A DNA stretch of 64,000 nt from UBA6049 sp965662345 (GTDB lineage: Bacteria; Bacteroidota; Bacteroidia; Flavobacteriales_G; Salibacteraceae). The notes under the pieces are model-generated. The model was not told where the DNA came from. It searched no databases and saw nothing but the letters and a program-made list of their open reading frames with translations. Of the stretch, positions 25,358 to 34,316 are shown one piece after another. The DNA is taken from assembly GCA_965662345.1 (NCBI GenBank), contig CBFIHE010000001.1, positions 1 through 64,000 on the forward strand. The letters are read 5' to 3'. Each line of letters begins with the position of its first letter. The first letter of the stretch is position 1. Both the position numbers and the translations under genes were made by a program.

Positions 25358-27028
25358 ATGATATCAAAATCTTTAGTTGTACAGCAAGTCGTACTATTGC
25401 TCAAAGCGAAAGGCGTAAGCGAAATCTTTGTTTCTCCTGGTTCAAGGAACGCCCCTCTGTCTATTAGCCTTAACAGAGATTCGTTTTTTAATTGCAAGGT
25501 GATTCCAGATGAACGTGTTTCTGGTTTCATGGCTTTGGGTGCCGCTCAAGCTACATCACAACCCGTGGCTTTGATTTGTACTTCAGGTTCAGCGCTATTA
25601 AATTACTTTCCCGCAGTGGCTGAAGCCCATTACCAGCAACTTCCACTCATCGTAATTTCAGCTGATAGACCTGCAGAGTGGGTAGATCATGGAGATGGGC
25701 AAACCATTCGTCAAGTAGGTGCTTTAAAGAATCATGTGAGTTATGAAGTGCAGCTAAATCGAAATCCTGTAACCGAGACTGAACGTTGGTATAACGAGCG
25801 TGAGATCAATCTAGCCATTAATATGGCTTTTACAAAGCGCAGACCCATACATATTAATGTTCCCTTGCAAGAACCCTTGTACGAGTTGAGTACTCAAGCT
25901 GAAGTGGCTCCTAAAGTTATAGATGCTGCATTACCAAAAAAGACTTTCTCACCTGCTGAAAGACTAAAAGTAGATTCTCTATTAGCAGAAAACGCCAAGG
26001 TGCTAGTACTGGTAGGGCAACACGTAGCTCAACCAGAATTAGCGACAGACTTGAGTACATTAGCAGATGAGGAACGGATTGTGGTTTTAGGTGAGACTAC
26101 CTCTAACGTACATGGCAAGGGTGTTATTTCCACAATAGATAGAACCATAGATGGCTTTACAGATGATGATAAGAAAGAGCTTGCTCCAGATTGTTTAATT
26201 ACGCTAGGAGGAGCAATTATCTCCAAAAAAGTAAAATTCTGGCTTAGAGCAAATAGGCCAAAAGTGCATATCCATATCGGTGCAGAACCATTGGATATGT
26301 TCATGGCATTAACGCATCACCTAGACGTAGATTCAGGTGAGATCATTGAGCCTTTACGACAAAATATCCCAGCTAAGAAGTGGGTAGCCAAATGGCATAA
26401 TGTTTATTCAGAGCAGCGCTCAAAGCACAACCAGTATTTAAAGCAGTTAGATTTCAGCGATTATTTCGTTTACAAGGCGTTGAAAAATGAGATCCCGTCC
26501 AATGCTATTGTACAACAAGGTAACAGCTCTGTGGTAAGATACATGCAACTATTTGATTGGCCTGCAGATTTATGGTTTTACGGGAACAGAGGCACGAGCG
26601 GAATTGAAGGCTCTTCATCTACAGCAGTAGGTTACGCGAACTACACTAATCGTCCAGTTGTATTGGTAACGGGAGACATTTCTTTCTTCTACGATTCCAA
26701 TGCGTATTTTCATCGTCATGTACCCAAAAATCTTAAAATCATTCTTCTCAACAACCACGGAGGAAGCATTTTCAGAATAATAGATGGCCCTTCTAGTACA
26801 CAAGAACTGGAAACCTTTTTTGAGAGTACACATCCCTTTGAAGCTAAGGGAATAGCTTCAAGCTATGGTTTGAATTATATCAAAGCAGAGAATGAAGAAG
26901 AATTGGCATCTGGACTAAAGAGCTTGTTTCAAGATAGGATGGGAGCGTGTTTGCTAGAGGTGAAAACACCAAGAACAGATAACGATGTAGTTTTGCGCGA
27001 TTACTTTGAATACCTTAAAAAAGGATAG
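25358..27028 (+). CDS. menD: 2-succinyl-5-enolpyruvyl-6-hydroxy-3-cyclohexene-1-carboxylate synthase
   Basis: ThDP enzyme joining isochorismate and 2-oxoglutarate, second step of menaquinone synthesis. 556 residues, full length. The N-terminal Pyr domain has FVSPGSRNAPLSISL, PDERVSGFMALGAAQ with the catalytic Glu, and ICTSGSALLNYFPAVAEAHY. The C-terminal PP domain has YGNRGTSGIEGSSSTAVGYA and VTGDISFFYDSNAYF (ThDP-Mg site; GDxxx with N). Sits between menF and menA in the same operon. Confidence 0.97.
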   Translation: MISKSLVVQQVVLLLKAKGVSEIFVSPGSRNAPLSISLNRDSFFNCKVIPDERVSGFMALGAAQATSQPVALICTSGSALLNYFPAVAEAHYQQLPLIVISADRPAEWVDHGDGQTIRQVGALKNHVSYEVQLNRNPVTETERWYNEREINLAINMAFTKRRPIHINVPLQEPLYELSTQAEVAPKVIDAALPKKTFSPAERLKVDSLLAENAKVLVLVGQHVAQPELATDLSTLADEERIVVLGETTSNVHGKGVISTIDRTIDGFTDDDKKELAPDCLITLGGAIISKKVKFWLRANRPKVHIHIGAEPLDMFMALTHHLDVDSGEIIEPLRQNIPAKKWVAKWHNVYSEQRSKHNQYLKQLDFSDYFVYKALKNEIPSNAIVQQGNSSVVRYMQLFDWPADLWFYGNRGTSGIEGSSSTAVGYANYTNRPVVLVTGDISFFYDSNAYFHRHVPKNLKIILLNNHGGSIFRIIDGPSSTQELETFFESTHPFEAKGIASSYGLNYIKAENEEELASGLKSLFQDRMGACLLEVKTPRTDNDVVLRDYFEYLKKG

Positions 27029-27030
27029 CC

Positions 27031-27918
27031 TTGAAAGCATGGATTAGCGCGTTTCGCTTACGCACCCTTCCTTTGTCTCTAAGTCCGATTATTATTGGAA
27101 CACTGCTAGCGATAGCAGATGACTCGAATAGGATTCAAACTACTGTTTGGGCCTTTCTTACAACGTTGTTTCTTCAAATCCTGTCAAACTTGGCTAATGA
27201 TTACGGTGATGGAGTAAAAGGTACAGATAATGAGGAGAGAATAGGTCCTGCTAGAGCAATACAATCGGGAGCTATTTCGCAAGATTCGATGAAACGAGCC
27301 TTATTCGTATTCGCACTGTTGAGTTTTGCTTCAGGAGTAGTTTTACTTTATGTTTCCCTTTCTACACTACTTGAGTTTTCACTCTTTTTAGGAATGGGTA
27401 TTATGGCCATATGGGCAGCAATTGCTTACACAGTTGGCGAAAATGCATATGGCTACAAGGGGATGGGAGATGTTTTTGTATTAATATTTTTTGGTTGGAT
27501 GGGTACAGTAGGAACATACTACCTGGCTACAAATACCCTTTCTTGGCTTGTTTTTCTTCCTGCAACATCTGTTGGCTTATTAGCAGTTGCGGTTTTGAAT
27601 TTGAATAATATGCGAGACAGAATTAGTGATGAAAGGGCTGGTAAACGAACGTTAGCTGTTTTGTTGGGGGATATACCTGCCAGAATCTACCATACATCGC
27701 TTTTGGGGTTGAGTATTTTACTCTCTGTTATTTATACGTTGGCAAACTATGCGGGACCATTAAACTTTTTGTTTTTGGTGGTTTTACTACCCATTTTGCT
27801 GCAGCTGATTAAAGTATGGAGCGTGAAGCAGCCCAAAGAGTTTGACCCAATGCTAAAGCAAACGGCACTCACGGCCTTTTTGTTTGCACTCACCTTTGGA
27901 ATAGGACAAGTGCTATGA
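27031..27918 (+). CDS. menA: 1,4-dihydroxy-2-naphthoate polyprenyltransferase
   Basis: Membrane prenyltransferase adding the isoprenoid tail in menaquinone synthesis, 295 residues with about eight or nine helices. The start is TTG at 27031, preceded by AAGGA and followed by the family N-terminus KAWISAFRLRTLPLSLSP. The two Asp-rich sites are NLANDYGDGVKGTDNEER (about 52-69, including GDGVKGTD) and LNNMRDRISDERAGKRTLAV (about 190). It begins 2 bp after the menD stop and overlaps the LysE gene by ATGA. MenB, MenC and MenE are not in the window. Confidence 0.95.
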   Translation: MKAWISAFRLRTLPLSLSPIIIGTLLAIADDSNRIQTTVWAFLTTLFLQILSNLANDYGDGVKGTDNEERIGPARAIQSGAISQDSMKRALFVFALLSFASGVVLLYVSLSTLLEFSLFLGMGIMAIWAAIAYTVGENAYGYKGMGDVFVLIFFGWMGTVGTYYLATNTLSWLVFLPATSVGLLAVAVLNLNNMRDRISDERAGKRTLAVLLGDIPARIYHTSLLGLSILLSVIYTLANYAGPLNFLFLVVLLPILLQLIKVWSVKQPKEFDPMLKQTALTAFLFALTFGIGQVL

Positions 27919-28541
27919 TTCAACTTTATTGGGTAGAGTTTCTAACCATAGCGGGAGTGCACTTGGTTGCGGTGGCTAGCCCAGGACCAGACTTTACCGT
28001 TACGCTTAGACAATCGCTCAGGTATGGCACACAAACGGGAGTTCAAACTGCCATAGGAATAGGGTCTGGCATATTTCTACATATCTTATATAGCTTGTTA
28101 GGCTTAGGTTTACTCATTAGTCAAAATGAGTATTTAAGCTTGTCTATGCGTTTTGTTGCTGCGGGATACCTAGGTTATCTAGGCTTTCTTTCATTAAAAG
28201 CAAAACCACATGAACCAGATGTAATGGAAACGGAGCACTTACCAGAGCCTGGGTTCTTTAAAGCGTTTAAGGTTGGGTTTATAACCAATGCACTTAATCC
28301 AAAGGCTACTTTATTTTTTCTTTCGTTATATGTGAGTATTGTTCGTTCAGATACGCCATACTTCATTCAAGCAGGTTATGGTGTTTATATGGCTATTGCC
28401 ACTACTTTGTGGTTCTCTTTTGTTTCTATACTCTTTGGGAATAAACGAGTGCGCCACTCTTTTGAGACCCACATGCATTGGGTTGAGCGCTTTGTTGGGG
28501 TTATACTTATTGGTCTAGCGCTGAAACTGTTGTTAGACTAG
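27915..28541 (+). CDS. LysE/RhtB-family exporter
   Basis: Inner-membrane amino acid or metabolite exporter, 208 residues, about six helices. Family signature near the N-terminus: LVAVASPGPDFTVTLRQSLRYG, then GIGSGIFLHILYSLLGLGLLI and FKAFKVGFITNALNPKATLFF. The exported solute is not predictable. The ATG overlaps the menA stop (ATGA), so it is the last gene of the men operon, which ends at the terminator at 28692-28725. A link to menaquinone is not implied by the family. Confidence 0.9.
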   Translation: MIQLYWVEFLTIAGVHLVAVASPGPDFTVTLRQSLRYGTQTGVQTAIGIGSGIFLHILYSLLGLGLLISQNEYLSLSMRFVAAGYLGYLGFLSLKAKPHEPDVMETEHLPEPGFFKAFKVGFITNALNPKATLFFLSLYVSIVRSDTPYFIQAGYGVYMAIATTLWFSFVSILFGNKRVRHSFETHMHWVERFVGVILIGLALKLLLD

Positions 28542-28691
28542 TTGATCAGCATTGATTTAGGTTATTTTCAGCTCCCCATTTAATTCTAGTAGCGTGAGCT
28601 AGGCTAATCATAGGTGCTAGTGAATCAAGTAAGGTAACAAACCGATTTAGGCGATTAAAGACTACTCAGTTTTAGCTTCTTGAAAGTCCAT
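28542..28691. other. Short intergenic stretch with no recognised gene
   Basis: About 150 bp between the LysE gene and the terminator. I see no start with a plausible reading frame, no -7 box and no strong fold. Confidence 0.5.
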
Positions 28692-28725
28692 AAAAAAAAG
28701 CCCTTCCAAAGAAGGGCTTTTTTTT
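28692..28725. terminator. Bidirectional terminator
   Basis: Perfect 15-bp stem: eight A plus GCCCTTC, loop CAAA, then GAAGGGC plus eight T. It serves the men operon on the plus strand and the T9SS cargo gene on the minus strand. Confidence 0.9.
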
Positions 28726-28742
28726 AAATCATCGTATTCAGA

Positions 28743-31043
28743 TTAACGCACAACTAAGCGTTGTGTCAATTGGTTTTCGCCATTAGATACACGTACTTGG
28801 TAAACCCCAGGGTTAATACCGCTTAGGTCTATTTCTTCAAAATGTGTGTCATTTACAGAAACTGTAGTAGTGAACACCTCTTGGCCAACAATACTCATTA
28901 GTTGAACATTGTAAGTGCCTTCTTGCGTTCCGTTAAAAGCTACAGTTACTCTCTCTTGTGTTGGATTAGGGAATACAGAAACACGGCCAATTACTGGGTC
29001 AATGGCATCTATACCTACAACAACATCCGCACTTTGAGTTGAACATCCGTTCGCATCTGTGATTTCTACTTTAATTGTTGCTCCCGGGTTACTTGATGCG
29101 TCAAAAGTTGCGCTTGTAGAACCGTTTACCAGAATATTATTCAAGTACCACTGGTATGAAGCAATGTTGCTTCCTGAAGCAGTGTAAGTGCCATCTCCAT
29201 TGTATGTAACTGTTGGAGTTTGAGCAGCAGGATAAATAGTTACATCAACATCATCAGATACTAAAGTATCGCCACACGGACTATACACCGTAACAGAATA
29301 AGTACCTGTTTCAGAAGTTGAATTCAACGTAATAGTTCTGTCTGTAGCTCCATTAGACCACAAGTATGTTACACCAGCTCCGCTAGAAACTGCAGTTAGA
29401 ATCAAGTCCTCACCATCACAGCCTGAAGGGCTAGAAAGAGAAACCTCATTAGTGAATGAGCTTGGGAATGAATCTGTTGGTAACGAGATGTACACAATCT
29501 CATTTGTTACATATCCATCTTCATCACCGCGAACAGCCAAACCAGGCTCATTATCTTCTTGATAAATCAAACGAACCGAATCATCAACTGTAGAGCCAAG
29601 CGAAACAAATACGCACTCTTCAAAGCCTGCACCGTTATCTGTAACGTCTGATGGTACGCTCCAGGTACATCCTCCATCACTACTGTTGGTTACATAGATA
29701 TGGCGGTAGTTTTGTGCACCATTTGATAGGGTTTCCATGTAAGACTGGTAGCCCACGTAAATAACCCCTGTATTTGGATTGTATGATGCAGAAGGAATAC
29801 CTGCTAAAGACACAAAGTAACGTGCAATTTCTTGCTCAGACCCAGTAACATCTTGTACAAGTCCATCATCATTTAAATCCTCTGCCTGTGCAATGATTTC
29901 TGCAGACATAGTCGTGAAATCATCAGTAGTGGTTCCTGTTCCCATACCTTCATTCCAGTACATCAGACCATTGGTGTATGGGAAATAGGTAGACTGACCA
30001 TCTGTTAAGTCTTCATCAAGAACTCGCATTAACCCAAAGAATACATGCGCACTTCCATTGGTATCTAAAACCACCGCACCAGCACCATCGGTAGTATATA
30101 GCGTATCATTTATACCGTCATTGTTGTAGTCTGAGCCTTGGTCTGCTACCCACAAGTCTATAGGGAAATCATTAATGATCGTTTTGGTCCAAGTATCTCC
30201 GTTATCGGTAGATTTCATCATAAATGCATCTGCCCATTCGCCAAAAGACACGATTGCCACAGTATTACCTCTTGCAGTAATGGTGTATGCATCACCAGAA
30301 AAACCTGTAAATTCTGCTGCAGTCATTCCAGGAAGTACAGAATCTTGAATATCCCATGTTGCACCACCATCTTGTGAGCGGTAATATACCAAGGCGCCAT
30401 CTAGTCCTTGAAACAACGTTCCATTATTAGCCGTTGGAGCAGTTACGGCAATCATATGTATTGTATTACCATTAGGACCACCAACAGCCGTTCTATTCCA
30501 AATCAAATCTGTACTAGAAACGTTTGACTCAGTCCAAGAACCTGTTCCTTTTGTACTTCTTCTGTTAGAAGTAACAACAGCAGATGTAGTGTTGTGCAAC
30601 GAGTTAAATTCACCACCGTTAACAGGAAGGATGCTAGGCCAACCACCACGCTGCGTTTCAATACGAGAAGAAGGGTTGCTCCCCCAACCTGAGCCATCAA
30701 AGTAATTGTAACCCGTTCCTCGGTCTGCCGCAGCAAGATCATTTGTGCTTGAGTATGTCCAAACAGCGGTAACTGTTCCGTCAGAATGAACAGCTAAGCG
30801 GTTTTGAGATGCAGAGTTGGTTTGCAAATCATATGTTGTAGTACCTATCACTCTACCATTCTGAGAGTTTTGTCTGCTCGAACGGGTTTGTGATTGTGGC
30901 ACAAATTCATCACCTACACGATACTGTTTGTCGTAAGGCGCGGCCTTTGAATTACTAACGGGTACCTTGGGATAAGGTGAGGTTTGACCAAACGCCAAGC
31001 CTGCACAAAGAATTCCCGCAATTGAGAGTAGACTTCTGTTCAT
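28743..31043 (-). CDS. T9SS type A cargo protein with BNR/sialidase-like repeats
   Basis: Secreted protein of 766 residues with a signal peptide (MNRSLLSIAGILCAGLAFGQ). Asp-box-like strands (SQDGGATWDIQDSVL, STDNGDTWTKTIINDF, SSDGGCTWSVPSDV) mark a BNR-type propeller in the middle. Around 530-670 two Ig/PKD-like modules follow (VTYLWSNGATDRTITL, IASYQWYLNNILVNG). The C-terminus is a type A T9SS sorting domain (VSVFPNPTQERVTVAF ... GINPGVYQVRVSNG). Catalytic sialidase residues are not evident, so enzyme activity is not claimed. It is a single-gene unit with its own terminator; no PorP/SprF partner is adjacent, as expected for a type A domain. Confidence 0.88.
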   Translation of the reverse strand: MNRSLLSIAGILCAGLAFGQTSPYPKVPVSNSKAAPYDKQYRVGDEFVPQSQTRSSRQNSQNGRVIGTTTYDLQTNSASQNRLAVHSDGTVTAVWTYSSTNDLAAADRGTGYNYFDGSGWGSNPSSRIETQRGGWPSILPVNGGEFNSLHNTTSAVVTSNRRSTKGTGSWTESNVSSTDLIWNRTAVGGPNGNTIHMIAVTAPTANNGTLFQGLDGALVYYRSQDGGATWDIQDSVLPGMTAAEFTGFSGDAYTITARGNTVAIVSFGEWADAFMMKSTDNGDTWTKTIINDFPIDLWVADQGSDYNNDGINDTLYTTDGAGAVVLDTNGSAHVFFGLMRVLDEDLTDGQSTYFPYTNGLMYWNEGMGTGTTTDDFTTMSAEIIAQAEDLNDDGLVQDVTGSEQEIARYFVSLAGIPSASYNPNTGVIYVGYQSYMETLSNGAQNYRHIYVTNSSDGGCTWSVPSDVTDNGAGFEECVFVSLGSTVDDSVRLIYQEDNEPGLAVRGDEDGYVTNEIVYISLPTDSFPSSFTNEVSLSSPSGCDGEDLILTAVSSGAGVTYLWSNGATDRTITLNSTSETGTYSVTVYSPCGDTLVSDDVDVTIYPAAQTPTVTYNGDGTYTASGSNIASYQWYLNNILVNGSTSATFDASSNPGATIKVEITDANGCSTQSADVVVGIDAIDPVIGRVSVFPNPTQERVTVAFNGTQEGTYNVQLMSIVGQEVFTTTVSVNDTHFEEIDLSGINPGVYQVRVSNGENQLTQRLVVR

Positions 31044-31138
31044 ATTGATTGTGTATTAAATTTTGATTTCGGGAATTTAAGAAAAATGCTTGAAGTTATG
31101 CAACACCTTGTTACGGGTGAATGAATCATATTTGCTGA

Positions 31139-32266
31139 GTGTATAGCTTATGTCTTATAGAATTGGAATTCCACGGAGAGTGTTTGAGAACACTTTTAGA
31201 GGTCTTACAAGACGTAACTGATTTTGAGGTTCATTGTGCTATTCATCAAGAACATGAAGCTTTAGTGAATAATTATGTGCCTCATGATAGAGTGGAAGTC
31301 TATGACCCCCGCAGCGATAAAGAGCAGTTCTTGAGAGGCATCCGTCATCGGTTTGACAAAATGGATGGTTTAATCATCCTTACATTAGAGCAACATTGGA
31401 AGGCTTATTTGAACATCTGTAAACGCTACCCTGTATTGCTACGTGTGCATGGTTTGAATTATGTAAAGAATCAAAGGCCCGATTACATTAGAATATATCA
31501 AACACTTGGTTTTAAAGGTTTACTGGGCGAATTGAAGTGGAAGAACTACTATTTTAAGGAGCAAGTCCTGAAAGTGGTTAAGAGTATAACGCCTACGCTT
31601 TCTATTGAAGAGGACTTAAGACCAAACTTGCCAGTTGAATACAAGTGGATTGATCCATTACCTATGTCATACAACCGCTACAGAACCGTGTGTGAGTCCA
31701 ATACTAGCTTTAAGGTAGTTGTGCCAGGTGCGGTATCAATGGGAAAGCGAAATTATGCCCATGTCTTTAACGCAATTAAGGCACTGAGCAAAAGCGAATT
31801 TGAATGGGCGTTCTTAGGCAAGGTAATAGAGCCTACTTTACAGAAAGAGCTTACAAGTTTGAAGAATGATGGGTATAGATTACGTTTCTTTGAAAATGAG
31901 GTGGGCTGGGATGTTTTTGATAGTGAATTGAAAGCTGCTCACCTAATTTGGGCACCAGTTAATGAAATGCATCCTTTTAAAGATGTACTTGAGTACCCTG
32001 GAAAAACTAAAATAACGGGTAGCGTATCAGATGCTTTGTATTTTGGAAAGCCCATCTTGATTCCGGCATTTTACCCCAAACCTCATTACTTGAATACAGG
32101 TTTTACAACTTACAGCAACGAGAAAGAAATAGTAGGAATAATAAAAGAGATTAGACAGAAGTACGTTTCTCTTAAACCAGTCTCAAAGGGGTATGATTTG
32201 AAAGACACCTCAGCGCAAACCGTTAATTTACTCATGCAATGGTTAGATTCATTAAAGAGAAGCTAA
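31139..32266 (+). CDS. Glycosyltransferase-like protein (GT-B type, uncertain)
   Basis: 375 residues, no signal peptide or membrane helix. The overall pattern fits a GT-B glycosyltransferase: an N-terminal domain with FHGECLRTLLEVL and RVHGLNYVKNQR, then a C-terminal nucleotide-sugar half with VVVPGAVSMGKRNY, WAFLGKVIEPTL and TGSVSDALYFGKPILIPAFY. No family-specific motif is certain. The only available start is GTG at 31139 (in-frame stop just before it). CATATTTG, one mismatch to the -7 box, ends 4 nt earlier at 31134, again a leaderless arrangement. The gene overlaps the flippase gene by 28 nt, so the two probably act on the same glycan. Confidence 0.65.
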   Translation: MYSLCLIELEFHGECLRTLLEVLQDVTDFEVHCAIHQEHEALVNNYVPHDRVEVYDPRSDKEQFLRGIRHRFDKMDGLIILTLEQHWKAYLNICKRYPVLLRVHGLNYVKNQRPDYIRIYQTLGFKGLLGELKWKNYYFKEQVLKVVKSITPTLSIEEDLRPNLPVEYKWIDPLPMSYNRYRTVCESNTSFKVVVPGAVSMGKRNYAHVFNAIKALSKSEFEWAFLGKVIEPTLQKELTSLKNDGYRLRFFENEVGWDVFDSELKAAHLIWAPVNEMHPFKDVLEYPGKTKITGSVSDALYFGKPILIPAFYPKPHYLNTGFTTYSNEKEIVGIIKEIRQKYVSLKPVSKGYDLKDTSAQTVNLLMQWLDSLKRS

Positions 32267-33558
32267 AGGGCGAATATTCCAAGACCTTTATTTCTGTGGG
32301 TGCAACCATGGTTGGAGGTATGATTTTGAACTATGGAATTAGTGCACTTCTCTCTAACCAAATGAGCGTTGCTGATTTTGGTATTTGGAGTTATACATTC
32401 CAAACTATTGTGATGGTTCTTATTGTAATTGGGCTTTATGGAAATGGGAACTTTTTGATGCGGGAACTCATTAAGCATATCGCAAATAAGAATGTGTTAA
32501 TGTCTAAAAGGGTGGTGAGGGAATCACTTAGTTTCTCGGTCCTCTTTTCAGCGGTTGCTGTCATATTATTCTTTCTGGCAAGAAATACCCTTTACAGCGA
32601 AGGACTCTTAGATTTGCGCTTTTTTGCAGGGGTAGCTATAGCCACCTTGGCACTAACCTTTGGTAGGCTTAGGCAAGCATATCAGCAAGCCACAGGTCAG
32701 AATGCGATTAGCCAGCTTCCTGAACGAATTATTCAGCCTAGTATTTTCATAGCCTTAGTAGTGTTTTATTTGGGTGCCGATGACTCTTGGCTGCTAGAAG
32801 ATGTAATTGTGATATATGCAGTTGCTTCAGGAATCGCATTTGCGGTAGGTTTACTTCCGCTCAAAAGGTTGATTCAATTACCTGACTTCAAAGGCAGTGA
32901 TGCAATTCAGGCTGAAAATACTGTACCCAACCAGAAAGTAAGTAGAAAGCACTTCTTTTTGCTATCATTGGTAGATATCATAGATACGAACATAGACTTG
33001 TTTCTACTTAAGACTTTTGAAGGGTTTGAAGAGGTAGCGTTTTATTCGGTTGCAAAACGAGTAGCCTCAGTGGTAAATATGATTCTTTTTGCGGCTAATT
33101 ACTCATTTAGTCCTATAGCGAATAAGTTGTTGGCTACTGGTAAGAAAGATATTTTACAAGAGAAGATTTACAAAATTGTAAGGCTGAATATTATTTTAGG
33201 AAGCGCCTTGGTACTAGTACTGATTCTTTTGAAGAATCCACTTTTATCTTTGTTTGGTGAGGTATATAAAGAGGGGATAGGTCTAGACCTTTATGTGTTA
33301 CTGCTTCTTAGTCAATGGTTTAATTTGGCATTAGGTATGCCGGGTGTCTTGCTCAATGCCACGGGAAACGAGCGTTTTGCTCTCTATACATTTACAGGTT
33401 GCATATTATTACAAGCACTCTTGGCTGCCTGGCTAATTCCTATTTTAGGAGTAGTTGGCATGGCGATAATTTACTGCTTTATTATTCTGTTCTGGAATCT
33501 GGTATTGGGAGTTATGGCAAAACGAAAAACTGGAGTACGGTCAACTTTCTTTATCTAG
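32239..33558 (+). CDS. Polysaccharide flippase (MATE/Wzx-like, PST family)
   Basis: Inner-membrane lipid-linked glycan exporter, 439 residues with about 12-14 hydrophobic segments. Signatures are KTFISVGATMVGGMILNYGI and ALLSNQMSVADFGIWSYTF at the N-terminus (the MSxxDFGxWS motif of Wzx-like proteins) and NIDLFLLKTFEGFEEVAFYS in the middle. Overlaps the glycosyltransferase gene by 28 nt. The pair is an isolated two-gene glycan unit; no polymerase or sugar-nucleotide genes are near. Confidence 0.88.
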   Translation: MVRFIKEKLKGEYSKTFISVGATMVGGMILNYGISALLSNQMSVADFGIWSYTFQTIVMVLIVIGLYGNGNFLMRELIKHIANKNVLMSKRVVRESLSFSVLFSAVAVILFFLARNTLYSEGLLDLRFFAGVAIATLALTFGRLRQAYQQATGQNAISQLPERIIQPSIFIALVVFYLGADDSWLLEDVIVIYAVASGIAFAVGLLPLKRLIQLPDFKGSDAIQAENTVPNQKVSRKHFFLLSLVDIIDTNIDLFLLKTFEGFEEVAFYSVAKRVASVVNMILFAANYSFSPIANKLLATGKKDILQEKIYKIVRLNIILGSALVLVLILLKNPLLSLFGEVYKEGIGLDLYVLLLLSQWFNLALGMPGVLLNATGNERFALYTFTGCILLQALLAAWLIPILGVVGMAIIYCFIILFWNLVLGVMAKRKTGVRSTFFI

Positions 33559-33589
33559 TTTTTGTGCTAGGTTAATTCGGATGAAAATA

Positions 33590-33597
33590 TAAATTTG
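33590..33597 (+). promoter_or_regulatory. -7 promoter box of tRNA-His
   Basis: TAAATTTG, an exact TAnnTTTG match 51 nt before the tRNA. Between them stand two small hairpins: CCCGTTT/AAAGCGGG with a bulge (33601-33618) and GCACAT/ATGTGC (33624-33638). TTTG at 33561-33564 is 25 nt upstream, wider than the usual spacing. Confidence 0.45.
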
Positions 33598-33648
33598 CAT
33601 CCCGTTTGTGAAAGCGGGAAGAGGCACATCCGATGTGCTTTGTAAATG

Positions 33649-33722
33649 GTGGTTGTAGCTCAGTTGGTTAGAGCGCTGGATTGTGGTTCCAGAGGTCGTG
33701 GGTTCGAACCCCATCTTCCACC
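33649..33722 (+). tRNA. tRNA-His (anticodon GTG)
   Basis: Cloverleaf: acceptor GTGGTTG, D arm GCTC/GAGC, anticodon arm CTGGA-TTGTGGT-TCCAG, variable AGGTC, T arm GTGGG-TTCGAAC-CCCAT, acceptor CTTCCAC and C73. A G at 33648 can be the encoded G-1 that marks tRNA-His, opposite C73. In the acceptor stem, T5 (33653) faces T68 (33717) and T6 (33654) faces T67 (33716), so two adjacent U-U mismatches sit in an otherwise standard tRNA. CCA is not encoded. Confidence 0.93.
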
Positions 33723-33755
33723 CAAGAAGCTCGAGAGAAATCTTGGGCTTTTTTT
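33721..33755 (+). terminator. Terminator overlapping the tRNA-His 3' end
   Basis: Stem CCCAAGA/TCTTGGG (33721-33727 with 33741-33747), 13-nt loop, then CTTTTTTT. The 5' arm begins at the tRNA's last acceptor base, so terminator and tRNA folds are mutually exclusive over a few bases. Confidence 0.65.
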
Positions 33756-33765
33756 ATGAATGCAA

Positions 33766-34311
33766 TTATTGAAGTTCTAGTTTGACGTGATATTCTTCTA
33801 GCATCTCTTTATACTTCTCTGAATTAAAGGCTTCACCATATTCTTCAGCTCGATCTGCTTGATGACGTTTCCTTTCAATACTTCTTACGAAACGCCTTAT
33901 ATCATGTTCATTTTCTAAAATTAGGCCTGGAACTTTAACGTTTTTCCCATCATCGTCTTTCGCCACCATGGTAAAGTAACTGGAGTTACAGTGTTTCACT
34001 TTTCCAGTTCTAATGTTCTCAGCTTCTACACGAATACCAACCACCATGGAACTATTGCCCACATGGTTGATCATAGCTTTCATAGATACCAATTCTCCAA
34101 CCTCAATTGGTTGAATAAAATTCACGGTATTTACAGATGCTGTAACACAGTAATTACCAGAGTGCTTAGATGCGCAAGCAAAGGCAATGCTATCCATGCG
34201 CTCGAGAATATATCCTCCGTGAATTTTACCGCTAAAGTTACTATGACTTGGCTTCATTAATTCAGATAAGATAACCTCAGACTCTTTCTTGTATTTGTAA
34301 GATCTATCCAT
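33766..34311 (-). CDS. Acyl-CoA thioesterase (hotdog fold)
   Basis: Hydrolyses acyl-CoA, 181 residues. The YciA/BACH-like hotdog core covers 15-140: FSGKIHGGYILERMDSIAFA with the long helix, then YCVTASVNTVNFIQPIEVGE and the strand VGIRVEAENIRTGKVKHCNS. A charged helical tail ends the protein. The acyl substrate is not defined. It begins 5 bp after the SbtB-like gene and appears to be the last gene of the SPFH-RHH-SbtA-SbtB operon; why a thioesterase is there is not evident. Confidence 0.9.
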   Translation of the reverse strand: MDRSYKYKKESEVILSELMKPSHSNFSGKIHGGYILERMDSIAFACASKHSGNYCVTASVNTVNFIQPIEVGELVSMKAMINHVGNSSMVVGIRVEAENIRTGKVKHCNSSYFTMVAKDDDGKNVKVPGLILENEHDIRRFVRSIERKRHQADRAEEYGEAFNSEKYKEMLEEYHVKLELQ

Positions 34312-34316
34312 ATGGG

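Noticed and set aside
31139..33760. Genomic island at tRNA-His
   Set aside because: No integrase, no direct repeat of the tRNA 3' end found nearby, and no obvious change in base composition.
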